A stretch of 6,576 bases of DNA from Candidatus Bathyarchaeota archaeon (GCA_020697635.1 JAEHCT010000073.1:1-6576); one strand, 5' to 3'. Positions 1-6,551 are shown, counted from the stretch's first letter. Numbers and translations are program-made. Notes: generated from the letters alone by a model not told the origin.

Positions 1-1
1 G

Positions 2-694
2 AATCTGATTGAAGCTTTTAGTCTATTCATGTATGGAGCAATCACGTTTGCGTCTCCATGTTCTCTAGGCTTAATCATAGCGTATCTCTCTTTCATTCTA
101 GGCGCCGATAACACTAGAGAAGAAGGTGCTTTGGTAGGCGCGTCTTTCACGATGGCCATGACCCTCACCTTCTTTATCATTGGGGTTTTGATTGCGTCGC
201 TGGTCCCCGTAAACCTAAGTTCAAAGATACCTTACATCCTAACGGGTATCATGCTGATATTATTTGGCCTAAACACGTACGGCGTATTCGACCGATATCG
301 GTTAATCAACGATTCAATATCCGCCTTCGATAACGCCGTCAGTCAATCAAGAACGAAGGTATTGAAAAAAGTGGCCTCTAAAGGAATTTTCTTGCCAAGC
401 TTCACATTAGGCGTAGTGATTAGTATCGCTCTTGGACCCTGTAGCTTGGCTATAGTATTGCCCGCGATCATGGCGTCCCTGTTCACTGCTGCAACACCGT
501 TTCACGCTGGACTGATCCTTGCTGTGTTTGGCCTTGGACATGCAGCACCAGTGGCTGTGCTATGCGTATTGGTGACCCAAGCAAGGACGATGTTTGCCAG
601 TACCTTAATTAAGAGAGGAGAAATTTTGTCAAAGCTGATAGGGGCAGGACTTTTCGTGTTTGGCTTATACCTTCTCTACTCGAATTCATTATGA
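2..694 (+). CDS. ccdA: CcdA/DsbD-type transmembrane electron-transfer protein, 5' end cut by window edge
   Basis: This polytopic membrane protein resembles CcdA, which passes reducing equivalents from cytosolic thioredoxin across the membrane to extracytoplasmic thiols (cytochrome c maturation, disulfide reduction). About six hydrophobic segments are visible in two halves. Each half has a Pro-Cys motif: SPC near residue 9-11 and GPC near 136-138, counted from the ATG at 29. These match the paired redox cysteines of the family. A polar loop (about 88-118) separates the halves. The frame is open to the left edge, reading NLIEAFSLF before that ATG. No ribosome site precedes 29, and CcdA proteins usually have about 20 residues before the first SPC, so the true start probably lies just outside the window. 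The proline that normally follows SPC in the SPCxLPL motif is Gly here, so this is a divergent member. The stop overlaps the next small gene (ATGA). The gene is AT-richer than hypD. The family call is good; the exact partner is unknown. Confidence 0.8.
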   Translation, partial: NLIEAFSLFMYGAITFASPCSLGLIIAYLSFILGADNTREEGALVGASFTMAMTLTFFIIGVLIASLVPVNLSSKIPYILTGIMLILFGLNTYGVFDRYRLINDSISAFDNAVSQSRTKVLKKVASKGIFLPSFTLGVVISIALGPCSLAIVLPAIMASLFTAATPFHAGLILAVFGLGHAAPVAVLCVLVTQARTMFASTLIKRGEILSKLIGAGLFVFGLYLLYSNSL

Positions 695-789
695 CCCTTT
701 ATGAAAAAAATTATCTCTGTTGGGTTCCAGCTCTTGTCGTGGCTATTACGTGGTTTTCTTTTTATTTCATGCTGGTATGGGGTTCTTGA
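691..789 (+). CDS. 32-aa single-helix membrane protein (unrecognised micro-gene)
   Basis: This short ORF fits exactly between its neighbours. Its ATG (691-693) overlaps the ccdA stop as ATGA, and its TGA (787-789) shares one base with the hypD ATG (TGATG). The product starts MTLYEKNYLC. Residues 11-30 form one uninterrupted hydrophobic, aromatic-rich stretch (Trp11, Trp21, Trp30, several Phe/Tyr/Val/Leu), long enough for one membrane helix, and it ends with Gly-Ser. The short N-terminus carries one Lys and one Glu. There is no separate Shine-Dalgarno sequence, so translation would depend on ribosomes leaving ccdA. I counted 38 G+C in 99 bases, like ccdA and unlike hypD. It has no family I recognise. 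A small partner or anchor for the CcdA-like protein is a reasonable inference. The alternative is a chance ORF, which the two perfect junctions and the membrane-helix composition argue against. Confidence 0.6.
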   Translation: MTLYEKNYLCWVPALVVAITWFSFYFMLVWGS

Positions 790-1880
790 TGTTCAGCTTC
801 GTGGACGCGTTCAGGGACAGCGACACAGCCAAGAAGATCATGAGGCTCATCCAGAAGCTGGCTTCAGGCGACAGACGGTACCGGATCGTCCACGTCTGCG
901 GCACCCACGAGGACACCATCACCAAGTACGGCGTCCGCAGCATGCTCCCCACCAACGTCGAGGTCCTCATGGGCCCAGGCTGCCCCGTCTGCACCGTCCC
1001 CCCCAACAGGATCGACTACGCCATCAGGCTCGCCGAGCAGGGCCACACCGTCACCACCTACGGCGACATGATGAGAGTCCCAGCCGGCCTAGGCAGCCTC
1101 CAGGACGCCAAGGCCCGCGGCCACGACGTACGCATAGTCTACAGCATCCACGACGCCGTCAAGATGGCCCAGAAGACAACCCGACAGGTCATCCACTTCG
1201 CCGTGGGCTTCGAGACCACAGCCCCCACCACCGCCAGCGAGCTCGCCGCCGGCCCCCCGCCCAACTTCAGCGTCTACAGCGCCCACCTCCTCATACCCCC
1301 CGCCATGATGGCGCTCATGGAGATGGGCGTCACACAGGTGGACGGCTTCATAGACCCCGGCCACGTCTCCACAATCATAGGCGAGCAAGGCTACAGGGAG
1401 GTAGCCGACAAATACAGCGTACCCCAGGTCATCGCCGGCTTCGAGCCCCTCGACGTCCTCATGAGCGTAGCCATGATCCTCCGCCAGATCAAGGAAGGCC
1501 GAGCCGAGATCGAGAACAGCTATAGACGCGCCGTGAAGCCCGAGGGCGCGCCCCAAGCCTTGAAGCTTTTAGATCAGGTTTTCGAGCCAGAAGACGCGCC
1601 GTGGAGGGGCATCGGAGTCATCCTCAGGTCGGGGCTCAAAGTCAGAGAAGAATACGCCAGCCACGACGCCGCTAAAAGGTTCACCGTCGAGACCGAGGCC
1701 AGCTACGATATGCCCCGCGGCTGCAGGTGCGGCGACGTCCTCCGCGCCATAATCTACCCCTGGGAGTGCCCCCTCTTCAACGAGGCATGCACCCCGGAAA
1801 ACCCCGTCGGCCCCTGCATGGTGAGCCACGAGGGAAGCTGCTACATATCAGCCCGCTACGGAGTCGAGGACCTCCGATGA
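789..1880 (+). CDS. hypD: HypD, [4Fe-4S] scaffold protein of NiFe hydrogenase maturation
   Basis: HypD works with HypC as the cytosolic scaffold on which the Fe(CN)2CO unit of NiFe hydrogenases is built, accepting cyanide made by HypE/HypF. The 363-aa product matches the family length (about 370). Signatures in order are CGTH (Cys37, His40), GPGCPVC (Cys65, Cys68), GDMMRVP (92-98) and GFETTAPTT (140-148). A C-terminal cluster motif with CX14CX6CX16C spacing follows: Cys312, 327, 334 and 351, plus Cys314 and Cys343. All hallmark cysteines are present, so the protein should be functional. The ATG at 789 is chosen because MFSFVDAFR aligns with the usual HypD N-terminus (M-x-FVDxxR), GGGG lies 6 nt upstream, and the codon overlaps the preceding small gene. 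Starts at 777 (ATG) or 720 (TTG) would add a hydrophobic tail foreign to HypD. The 3' end overlaps acyP by ATGA. No hypC, E, F, A or B is in the window. Confidence 0.96.
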   Translation: MFSFVDAFRDSDTAKKIMRLIQKLASGDRRYRIVHVCGTHEDTITKYGVRSMLPTNVEVLMGPGCPVCTVPPNRIDYAIRLAEQGHTVTTYGDMMRVPAGLGSLQDAKARGHDVRIVYSIHDAVKMAQKTTRQVIHFAVGFETTAPTTASELAAGPPPNFSVYSAHLLIPPAMMALMEMGVTQVDGFIDPGHVSTIIGEQGYREVADKYSVPQVIAGFEPLDVLMSVAMILRQIKEGRAEIENSYRRAVKPEGAPQALKLLDQVFEPEDAPWRGIGVILRSGLKVREEYASHDAAKRFTVETEASYDMPRGCRCGDVLRAIIYPWECPLFNEACTPENPVGPCMVSHEGSCYISARYGVEDLR

Positions 1881-2158
1881 TCCGCGCCCACCTACTCATC
1901 AGGGGCCGGGTGCAGGGAGTCGGCTACAGGGCCGGCGTCAGGCGCATGGCGAATCACCACAACCTCAAGGGCTGGGTCAGGAACCTGCCCAACGGAGACG
2001 TCGAGGCGGTGGTCGAGGGCAGCGAGGAGATGGTCGACCGCCTCATACAGTGGTGCCACCGAGGCCCCACCAGCGCCCACGTCACAGAGGTCCGCGTCGA
2101 GAAAGAGGAGGCCACCGGCGAGTTCCACAGGTTCGCGATGAGGCGAACCTATCCGTGA
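1877..2158 (+). CDS. acyP: Acylphosphatase
   Basis: This 93-aa protein matches stand-alone acylphosphatase (EC 3.6.1.7), a small cytosolic ferredoxin-like-fold enzyme that hydrolyses carboxyl-phosphate bonds such as acetyl- or carbamoyl-phosphate. It shows both catalytic signatures: GRVQGVGYR (residues 10-18), where Arg18 is the phosphate-binding arginine, and GWVRNLPNGDVEAVVEG (32-48), where Asn36 is the catalytic asparagine. The usual 90-100 aa length is met. The ATG overlaps the hypD stop (ATGA), so the start is firm and translation is probably coupled; GAGG lies a few bases upstream. HypF, which works one step before HypD, carries an acylphosphatase-like domain at its N-terminus. The pairing with hypD may therefore be functional, but that is inference; housekeeping removal of acyl phosphates is equally possible. 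The stop lies 4 bp from the stop of the converging MFS gene. Confidence 0.95.
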   Translation: MIRAHLLIRGRVQGVGYRAGVRRMANHHNLKGWVRNLPNGDVEAVVEGSEEMVDRLIQWCHRGPTSAHVTEVRVEKEEATGEFHRFAMRRTYP

Positions 2159-2162
2159 CCGG

Positions 2163-3395
2163 CTACTCCTCCGGCCTCGTCGGCTCCGCCACCAACGCAT
2201 AGATGATGGCTACGGTGACGACCTCAATAACCACCCCGACATAGTATGGGTAGGCCCTGTTGACCTCGTACAGATACCCGAAGACGGTGGCTGCGGGTAC
2301 CATGGCAAGGCTCCTCAGGGTGCCCATGAGACCCAGAATCCTGCCTCGCCTGTCCCTGGGTATGATGTCCGCCCTCAGCGCATTCAGCGCCGGGAAGAAG
2401 AACGCCGTGCTCACCACGAAGGCAATGTTCACCATCATCATCTGGTTGAAGCCCCTGGCCGCGGTGAAAGCCAAGAGGAAGGGGGTCGAGAAGAGGTAGG
2501 CCAACAGCATCGAGCGTCTCCTCCCGATCCTGTCCACGATCTTCCCCGCGGGGTAGCCTACCAGTATCAACGCGACTGACCCTATGGTGTATATGAGGCC
2601 CCACTCTATGCCGGTGACGCCCACCACGTCGTAGGCGTAGAGGGAGTAGAAGGTGTCGAAGAGGGGGAACTCCAAGCTCATGAGCAGGTAGACGAGGGTG
2701 ACGTACCTGACGTCGCGCCCCATCCCCCGCCACGCCTCCCATATGGACCCGAAGGACTCCCTGAAGGAGGCTATCAACTCGTCTTGGCCGAGGCTTCTGC
2801 TCTCCTCCACGGTTTCCTTGAGGAATCTCCACCGTATCGCGGCGACGATCAAGGTGCACACCAAGACGAGGACGTAGACCAGCCTCATCCCGGGGACCAG
2901 TCCGCGCCTCTCCACCATGTACCCCGAGATCATGGGGCCGAGGAAGGCGGGGATGCCGGGCATGATCCATATGAGGCTGTACCCGACGCCGCGCTTCCCG
3001 GGGGGAAGGCTGTCGGCCTCGATGGCCTCCAGGGCGGGCTGGTATATGTGGCTGAGGCTGGAGACGACCACCGCTGCCATGATGACCCTCCAGTCCCACG
3101 CGAAGACGTAGAACGCGTAGCTGAGGGCGGCGCCGAAGGTGAACACTGCTATCACGTTGCGGCGCCCATACCTGTCCGCGATGTAGGCCCCCGGTATCCT
3201 GATGAACGCCAGGATGACGTAGCCCACGGAGGTCATGAGGCCTAGGACCAGGGGGGACGCCCCCAGCTCCCGTATGTAGGGGCTCCGGAAGGGGCCGAAG
3301 AGGCCGCTGGTGAACCCGAAAACCATGTAGCTCGCCATGAGCACAAGCAGGTTGCCCCTGAGGAACCCCAGCTCCTCCCTCACCCGCCCCAGCAT
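2163..3395 (-). CDS. MFS transporter, 12-helix type (paralog of the 5259-6479 gene)
   Basis: This 410-aa major facilitator superfamily permease is a secondary transporter in the cytoplasmic membrane. Motif A appears in the loop after helix 2 as GAYIADRYGRR (69-79) and again in the second half as GKIVDRIGRR (284-293). About twelve hydrophobic segments are split by a charged central loop (about 193-230). A segment SLPPGKRGVGYS (129-140) closely parallels SLPSKRRGSGYG in the third MFS gene of the window, as does the following region up to G-x-R-x-x-x (G169-M-R). The substrate cannot be read from sequence; drug or metabolite export is the common role of such proteins. The ATG at 3395 is chosen because it begins MLGRVREELGFLRGN just before helix 1 and has AAGGT (3407-3403) about 7 nt upstream. 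The longer open frame to 3740 only reads through the neighbouring gene in another frame. It ends with TAG. It is probably co-directional and partly co-transcribed with the upstream MFS gene. Confidence 0.9.
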   Translation of the reverse strand: MLGRVREELGFLRGNLLVLMASYMVFGFTSGLFGPFRSPYIRELGASPLVLGLMTSVGYVILAFIRIPGAYIADRYGRRNVIAVFTFGAALSYAFYVFAWDWRVIMAAVVVSSLSHIYQPALEAIEADSLPPGKRGVGYSLIWIMPGIPAFLGPMISGYMVERRGLVPGMRLVYVLVLVCTLIVAAIRWRFLKETVEESRSLGQDELIASFRESFGSIWEAWRGMGRDVRYVTLVYLLMSLEFPLFDTFYSLYAYDVVGVTGIEWGLIYTIGSVALILVGYPAGKIVDRIGRRRSMLLAYLFSTPFLLAFTAARGFNQMMMVNIAFVVSTAFFFPALNALRADIIPRDRRGRILGLMGTLRSLAMVPAATVFGYLYEVNRAYPYYVGVVIEVVTVAIIYALVAEPTRPEE

Positions 3396-3434
3396 AGCCG
3401 TTACCTTATGAGGGGAAGAACTAGGGCGACCAAA

Positions 3435-3442
3435 CATAAAAA
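3435..3442 (-). promoter_or_regulatory. Possible TATA box or T-rich stop signal in the 71-bp MFS-MFS gap
   Basis: On the minus strand the gap between the two MFS genes reads CTGTTTTTATGTTTGG. The TTTTTATG core could be an archaeal TATA element; transcription would then start near 3412, giving a leader of about 17 nt that holds the AAGGT site. The same T-run lies about 25 nt past the upstream stop codon and could instead be an archaeal oligo-T terminator. Sequence alone does not separate these readings. Confidence 0.25.
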
Positions 3443-3466
3443 CAGATTCGGCGCCCCACGGATCTC

Positions 3467-4675
3467 CTACAGTTTCCGGGGCTCGGATATGAAGAGCGCC
3501 GGCAGCATAGAGACCAGCGTCACCCCGGCGATGTACGTGAACCCCCAGCCGAAGCCGAAGAGCTCGACGATGTACCCGAACACGACGCTGGACACCGAGG
3601 CCAGGGTGAACCCTATGGTGAAGTAGAAACCGAAGATCTGGTCCAGCTGGCTGCGGGGCACAGAGTCGGATAACACGCTCTGGACGATGACCGTGTGGAC
3701 GAGGAACCCTATCATGAAGAGCACCGCGGCGAGGAGCCACACATGCTCCACGAACTGGAGGAGGAAGTAGAGGACGCTGGACCCAGCCATGACGCCTAGT
3801 ATGAGGGGCTTCCGGTTCACCCTGTCGCTGAGGTACCCCCAGAAGAAGGGCCCCAGGACGCCGCCGAAGAGCATAATGGAGTACAGCAGGCTTGAGGTCT
3901 CAGGGGTCACCCCCAGCACGTTGATGAAGTACAGCGGCAGGAACGTCCTGACCCCCATCCTGAACGCCATGACGCTCCTCAGGACGCTTATGGCTATAAC
4001 GTTGCGGCTGCGCAGCGCCTCCCTGAGCCTCCGCCAGCTGAAGGCGTCCCGCGTCCTTGCCTCCGCGGACTCCCCGCCCCTCACGAGGAAGATGAGTATC
4101 AGCGAGGCGACGAGGGCGGGGACGGAAAGCACGCCCAGGGTTGTCCTCCACCCCAGCCTGATCACCAGGTAAGCCGCCACTAGGGGAGTGAACGAGAAGG
4201 CCAGCGAGGGCACCGACTGGTTGAGACCCAGCATCCTCCCCCTCTTGGAGGGCTCGGTCGCCGTCGTTATCAGGGACGCGCCCACGGGGTGCTGTGTGCT
4301 GCTCCCCACCCCGCCCAGCACGCTGAGGCCGAGGAACTGGTAGAACCCGCTGCTGACGCTGATGCCCATGTTCATCACCGATTTGACGAGGTTCCCTGCG
4401 CCTATGAGGACGCGCCCTGGGAACCACCGCCTGAGGAGCCCCACGAACATCTGAGGGAACCCGGCGGCGAGGGTGGTAGCCGACCGCAGCAGCCCGAGCT
4501 GGCTGTAGCTGAGATCGAACTCCTCCATGATGTCCGGGTAGAGTATGGGGAGGCCGCCGCTCACCACGTGGTTCAGCGTGTGTAGCAGAATCACCATCCC
4601 CACGAGCTGCCGGTTACCCTTCTCCACTTTTTCTTGTTCACTCAAAGATAGTACACCATTGGAGCCCGACACCAA
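3467..4675 (-). CDS. MFS transporter, fosmidomycin-resistance (Fsr)-like subfamily
   Basis: This membrane permease of about 400 aa is probably an exporter. After a polar N-terminus (about 24 residues), helix 1 begins LVGMVILLHTLNHVVSG. The stretch FDLSYSQLGLL (53-63) and a Gln-His-Pro near 128-130 are typical of the Fsr-like branch. The first-half motif A is degenerate: GLLRRWFPGR (79-88) lacks the usual Asp, while the second-half copy GYLSDRVNRK (280-289) is normal. A charged loop (about 199-224) divides the two bundles. It is unlike the two other MFS proteins here, so it is not a recent duplicate of them. The start is uncertain: TTG at 4675, the adjacent GTG at 4672, or TTG at 4645, which has GGTG (4657-4654) about 8 nt upstream; all lie before helix 1. 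GGTGAG at 4701-4696 is 20 nt from the first TTG, too far for normal use. It ends with TAG, 71 bp before the downstream MFS gene. Substrate unknown. Confidence 0.88.
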   Translation of the reverse strand: MVSGSNGVLSLSEQEKVEKGNRQLVGMVILLHTLNHVVSGGLPILYPDIMEEFDLSYSQLGLLRSATTLAAGFPQMFVGLLRRWFPGRVLIGAGNLVKSVMNMGISVSSGFYQFLGLSVLGGVGSSTQHPVGASLITTATEPSKRGRMLGLNQSVPSLAFSFTPLVAAYLVIRLGWRTTLGVLSVPALVASLILIFLVRGGESAEARTRDAFSWRRLREALRSRNVIAISVLRSVMAFRMGVRTFLPLYFINVLGVTPETSSLLYSIMLFGGVLGPFFWGYLSDRVNRKPLILGVMAGSSVLYFLLQFVEHVWLLAAVLFMIGFLVHTVIVQSVLSDSVPRSQLDQIFGFYFTIGFTLASVSSVVFGYIVELFGFGWGFTYIAGVTLVSMLPALFISEPRKL

Positions 4676-4748
4676 TATTACTTTTTTCTCTGTGCCTCAC
4701 CTCGCCCCGAAATGCTTGTTACAGGAGATACAAGGACATTGAGTCGAT

Positions 4749-4760
4749 ACCATAAATCGT
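4749..4760 (-). promoter_or_regulatory. Candidate TATA box for the Fsr-like MFS gene
   Basis: The minus strand reads CGATTTATGGTATCG here, with a TTTATG core in a locally AT-rich patch. A transcript would start near 4728 and have a leader of about 50 nt containing GGTGAG. The 4676-4798 stretch contains no other feature I can support. Weak evidence: no clear BRE and no alternative data. Confidence 0.22.
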
Positions 4761-4798
4761 TAACGGGTATTCCAAGTGTTTCAGATGAGTCGGTAGAG

Positions 4799-5182
4799 CC
4801 GGTCGAGGACCCGGAGCTGGTCTAGGTCCAAGGCATAGACCCCCACCAGGTAAACACCATCGTGTGGCTGTCCGCGGGCGGCTTGGCGGGTCTAGCAGGG
4901 GCGATGGGGTCGCTGTGGTTAAAAGCCACACTCGTCATGGGCCCGTGGATGATGCCCCCCATAATGGCTGCGAGCCTCCTCGGGGGCATGGGAAGCTTGA
5001 CGGGTGCATTCTTCGGGGGAACCGTTCTCGGCGTTATCGAGATAATGGGCACCGTCACGGGTCAAAGGGTGCTCGGGGTCTGGTTCGGCGATTACAGGCA
5101 CCTCATACCCATACTCTCGATCGCCGTCACGTGCCTCCTCCGCCCCGAGGGGCTGAAGGGAAGAAACTCTTATTCCCTGTAA
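4799..5182 (+). pseudogene. LivH-type branched-chain amino acid ABC permease, C-terminal remnant with in-frame stop
   Basis: This frame retains the C-terminal portion of a LivH permease, the membrane subunit of high-affinity branched-chain amino acid ABC importers. Recognisable pieces in order are EDPEL, GIDPHQV, SAGGLAGLAGA, LLGGMGSLTGAFFGG and the end motif LLRPEGLKGR. These correspond to the RAVAxNPELA..GID, ALAGLAG, LGGLGSxxGAxxGG and FRPxGLxG blocks of the family. An in-frame TAG (4823-4825) sits between EDPELV and VQGID, inside conserved family sequence. Everything N-terminal of EDPEL is missing, so only about 120 of the usual roughly 290 residues remain. A GTG at 4862 could open a 106-aa frame, but it would start in the middle of a membrane helix. 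No livG, livF, livM or livJ neighbour is present. I infer a decaying gene left after a deletion. A sequencing error at the TAG would not restore the lost half. It ends TAA and converges on the third MFS gene. Confidence 0.75.
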
Positions 5183-5224
5183 ATTGGAGTTCACATCCCG
5201 CTCGGGGCTCCATTCTACATGGAA

Positions 5225-5253
5225 GAGAAGAATCTCATACACATAAACTTCTC
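5225..5253. repeat. Small inverted repeat between the livH remnant and the third MFS gene
   Basis: GAGAAG (5225-5230) and CTTCTC (5248-5253) form a 6-bp perfect inverted repeat with a 17-nt loop, 5 bp beyond the stop of the third MFS gene. It could end transcription of either converging unit, but the stem is short, the loop long and no T-run follows. The rest of the 5183-5258 gap shows only a short CCCG-CT-CGGG self-complement near 5194-5203. Confidence 0.25.
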
Positions 5254-5258
5254 ATGGA

Positions 5259-6479
5259 TCAATCTTCGAGCGCCCTCTCCGGCTCATGGACGCCAAACCA
5301 GAAGACCCCAGCGGCAACCAAGCCGATGACAGCAGAGAGCTGGAAAGGCAACTGCGGATAAAACGTCTCCCAGAGCCAGCCCCCGATTACAGAGGACGGC
5401 GCAGCGACCACGGCGGTGAGGGTGCCTATCACACCGTTAACGGTAGCCCTCTTATGAGAGGGAACGATATCGGCGATCAACGCATTCCAGGCAGACCCAC
5501 CCGCCCGAACACCGCCGCCCCCGAAGGCCAGCCCAACCGCGTTGAAAGACATCACCAGCATGTATGGCGTGAATCCAGAGACGGCCGCCATGAAGTACTG
5601 GGTGACCGGCGCGACGACCCTTGAGACCATGATATTGTTCTTGCGGCCATACTTGTCGGAGAGCATACCGCTGGGAAGCGTGAGGACCATCTGAACCAGC
5701 CCGGCGATGGAGGTGATGAGCCCCAGATGGGTCGGGGTTATCTTGAGGATGTCGAGGGCGTAGAGGTTGGTATAATCAAACACCAGCCTCCCCGAGAAGC
5801 TCCCGATTATGGACACTATCATCATGATGAATATAGGCCGAGGCAGCTCCCTGAATGTCTCGGCCGTGGGAATCATGGAGGGCCTCTTGCCGGGTTTGTG
5901 AACGACCGTCTCCGTTATCGTGAAGTACCTGATGATGATCCCCAGGATGGAGGCGCCGATCTGCATCATGAGGAACATCCTGACGCCCCTGTAGAGCCCA
6001 TACCTGTCTATGAGTATCCCTCCTATGAGGGGGGAGATTATGTTGGGGATGCGTGTGATCGTGTTGAAGACCCCGTAGCCAGAGCCTCTCCTCTTGCTGG
6101 GGAGAGACTCCGCGATTATCGCGTGGAAGGCAGGCATGTACAGGCTCGTCATGCCGGCCACCACGGCGCCGGGGATCACCCACTCCCAGCTGGGGGCCAT
6201 GAGGTAGAGGACCGGCCCGAAGGTCCTCAGGACCGTGCCTGCGAGGATCAGCTTCCTCCTCCCGTACCTGTCGGCTATCAGCCCTCCCGGCAGCTGGAAT
6301 AATAGGCTCTCAGCAGTGGAGATCATCGAGAAGACGCCGATGTTAATGACCGAGGCTCCCAGAAAGTCCTGCAGGTAGAGTGTCCAGAAGGGGCGATAAC
6401 CCTGCCCCATCAGGCCCCAGAGGGCGGAGGTGATAGAGATCCCCAGAATGTTCTTGTTGCTGAATACATCCCTGAACAT
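5259..6479 (-). CDS. MFS transporter, 12-helix type (paralog of the 2163-3395 gene)
   Basis: This 406-aa major facilitator superfamily permease has motif A in both halves: GGLIADRYGRRK (65-76) and GMLSDKYGRK (271-280). About twelve hydrophobic segments are divided by a central loop near 189-213. SLPSKRRGSGYG (125-136) and the downstream GLYRGVRMF (161-169) align in position with the equivalent stretches of the 410-aa MFS gene, which supports paralogy or common subfamily origin. A glycine-rich stretch GGGGVRAGG (320-328) lies before the NALIADIVP segment. The ATG at 6479 has AGGA about 10 nt upstream and a TAA in the same frame a few codons before it, with no better start between. It is expected in the cytoplasmic membrane as a proton- or gradient-driven transporter, likely an exporter; the substrate cannot be inferred. 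It is transcribed alone on the minus strand and ends with TGA. Confidence 0.92.
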   Translation of the reverse strand: MFRDVFSNKNILGISITSALWGLMGQGYRPFWTLYLQDFLGASVINIGVFSMISTAESLLFQLPGGLIADRYGRRKLILAGTVLRTFGPVLYLMAPSWEWVIPGAVVAGMTSLYMPAFHAIIAESLPSKRRGSGYGVFNTITRIPNIISPLIGGILIDRYGLYRGVRMFLMMQIGASILGIIIRYFTITETVVHKPGKRPSMIPTAETFRELPRPIFIMMIVSIIGSFSGRLVFDYTNLYALDILKITPTHLGLITSIAGLVQMVLTLPSGMLSDKYGRKNNIMVSRVVAPVTQYFMAAVSGFTPYMLVMSFNAVGLAFGGGGVRAGGSAWNALIADIVPSHKRATVNGVIGTLTAVVAAPSSVIGGWLWETFYPQLPFQLSAVIGLVAAGVFWFGVHEPERALED

Positions 6480-6538
6480 GAAGTAGTATTCCTGCAGTCT
6501 GCTTCTTTGCTCCAGTTATATCACCGTGTTGAAATTTG

Positions 6539-6551
6539 TTATAGATAATGG
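6539..6551 (-). promoter_or_regulatory. Candidate TATA region of the third MFS gene
   Basis: The minus strand reads CCATTATCTATAACAAATTT, an AT-rich patch in a GC-rich neighbourhood, centred about 65 nt before the ATG at 6479. A start of transcription near 6520 and a leader of about 40 nt would fit. There is no clear BRE or second promoter element. The remaining right edge (6480-6576) holds no gene I can support. Confidence 0.28.

Noticed and set aside
750..772. T-rich run (TTTTCTTTTTATTTC) as a terminator before hypD
   Set aside because: It lies inside the micro-gene and encodes its Phe/Tyr-rich helix. It could still have some effect on transcription, but the overlaps argue for read-through.
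720..788. N-terminal extension of hypD from TTG 720 or ATG 777
   Set aside because: It would add a hydrophobic tail absent from HypD. The ATG at 789 matches the family N-terminus and overlaps the small gene.
701..1525. Long open frame on the + strand overlapping hypD
   Set aside because: The translation is Arg/His/Pro-rich low-complexity sequence, typical of an off-frame reading of GC-rich hypD. Only the micro-gene in the third frame makes sense here.
1089..1556. Minus-strand open frame antisense to hypD, Gly/Ala/Val-rich
   Set aside because: It is a mirror of GC-rich codon use in hypD, with no family features or start signal.
3396..3740. N-terminal extension of the 410-aa MFS gene to 3740
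   Set aside because: That stretch is the second MFS gene read in another frame; it is Arg/His/Pro-rich and not MFS-like.
4823..4825. In-frame TAG as a pyrrolysine codon
   Set aside because: TAG also ends two intact MFS genes here, the fragment lacks its N-terminal half, and LivH proteins are not known to use pyrrolysine.
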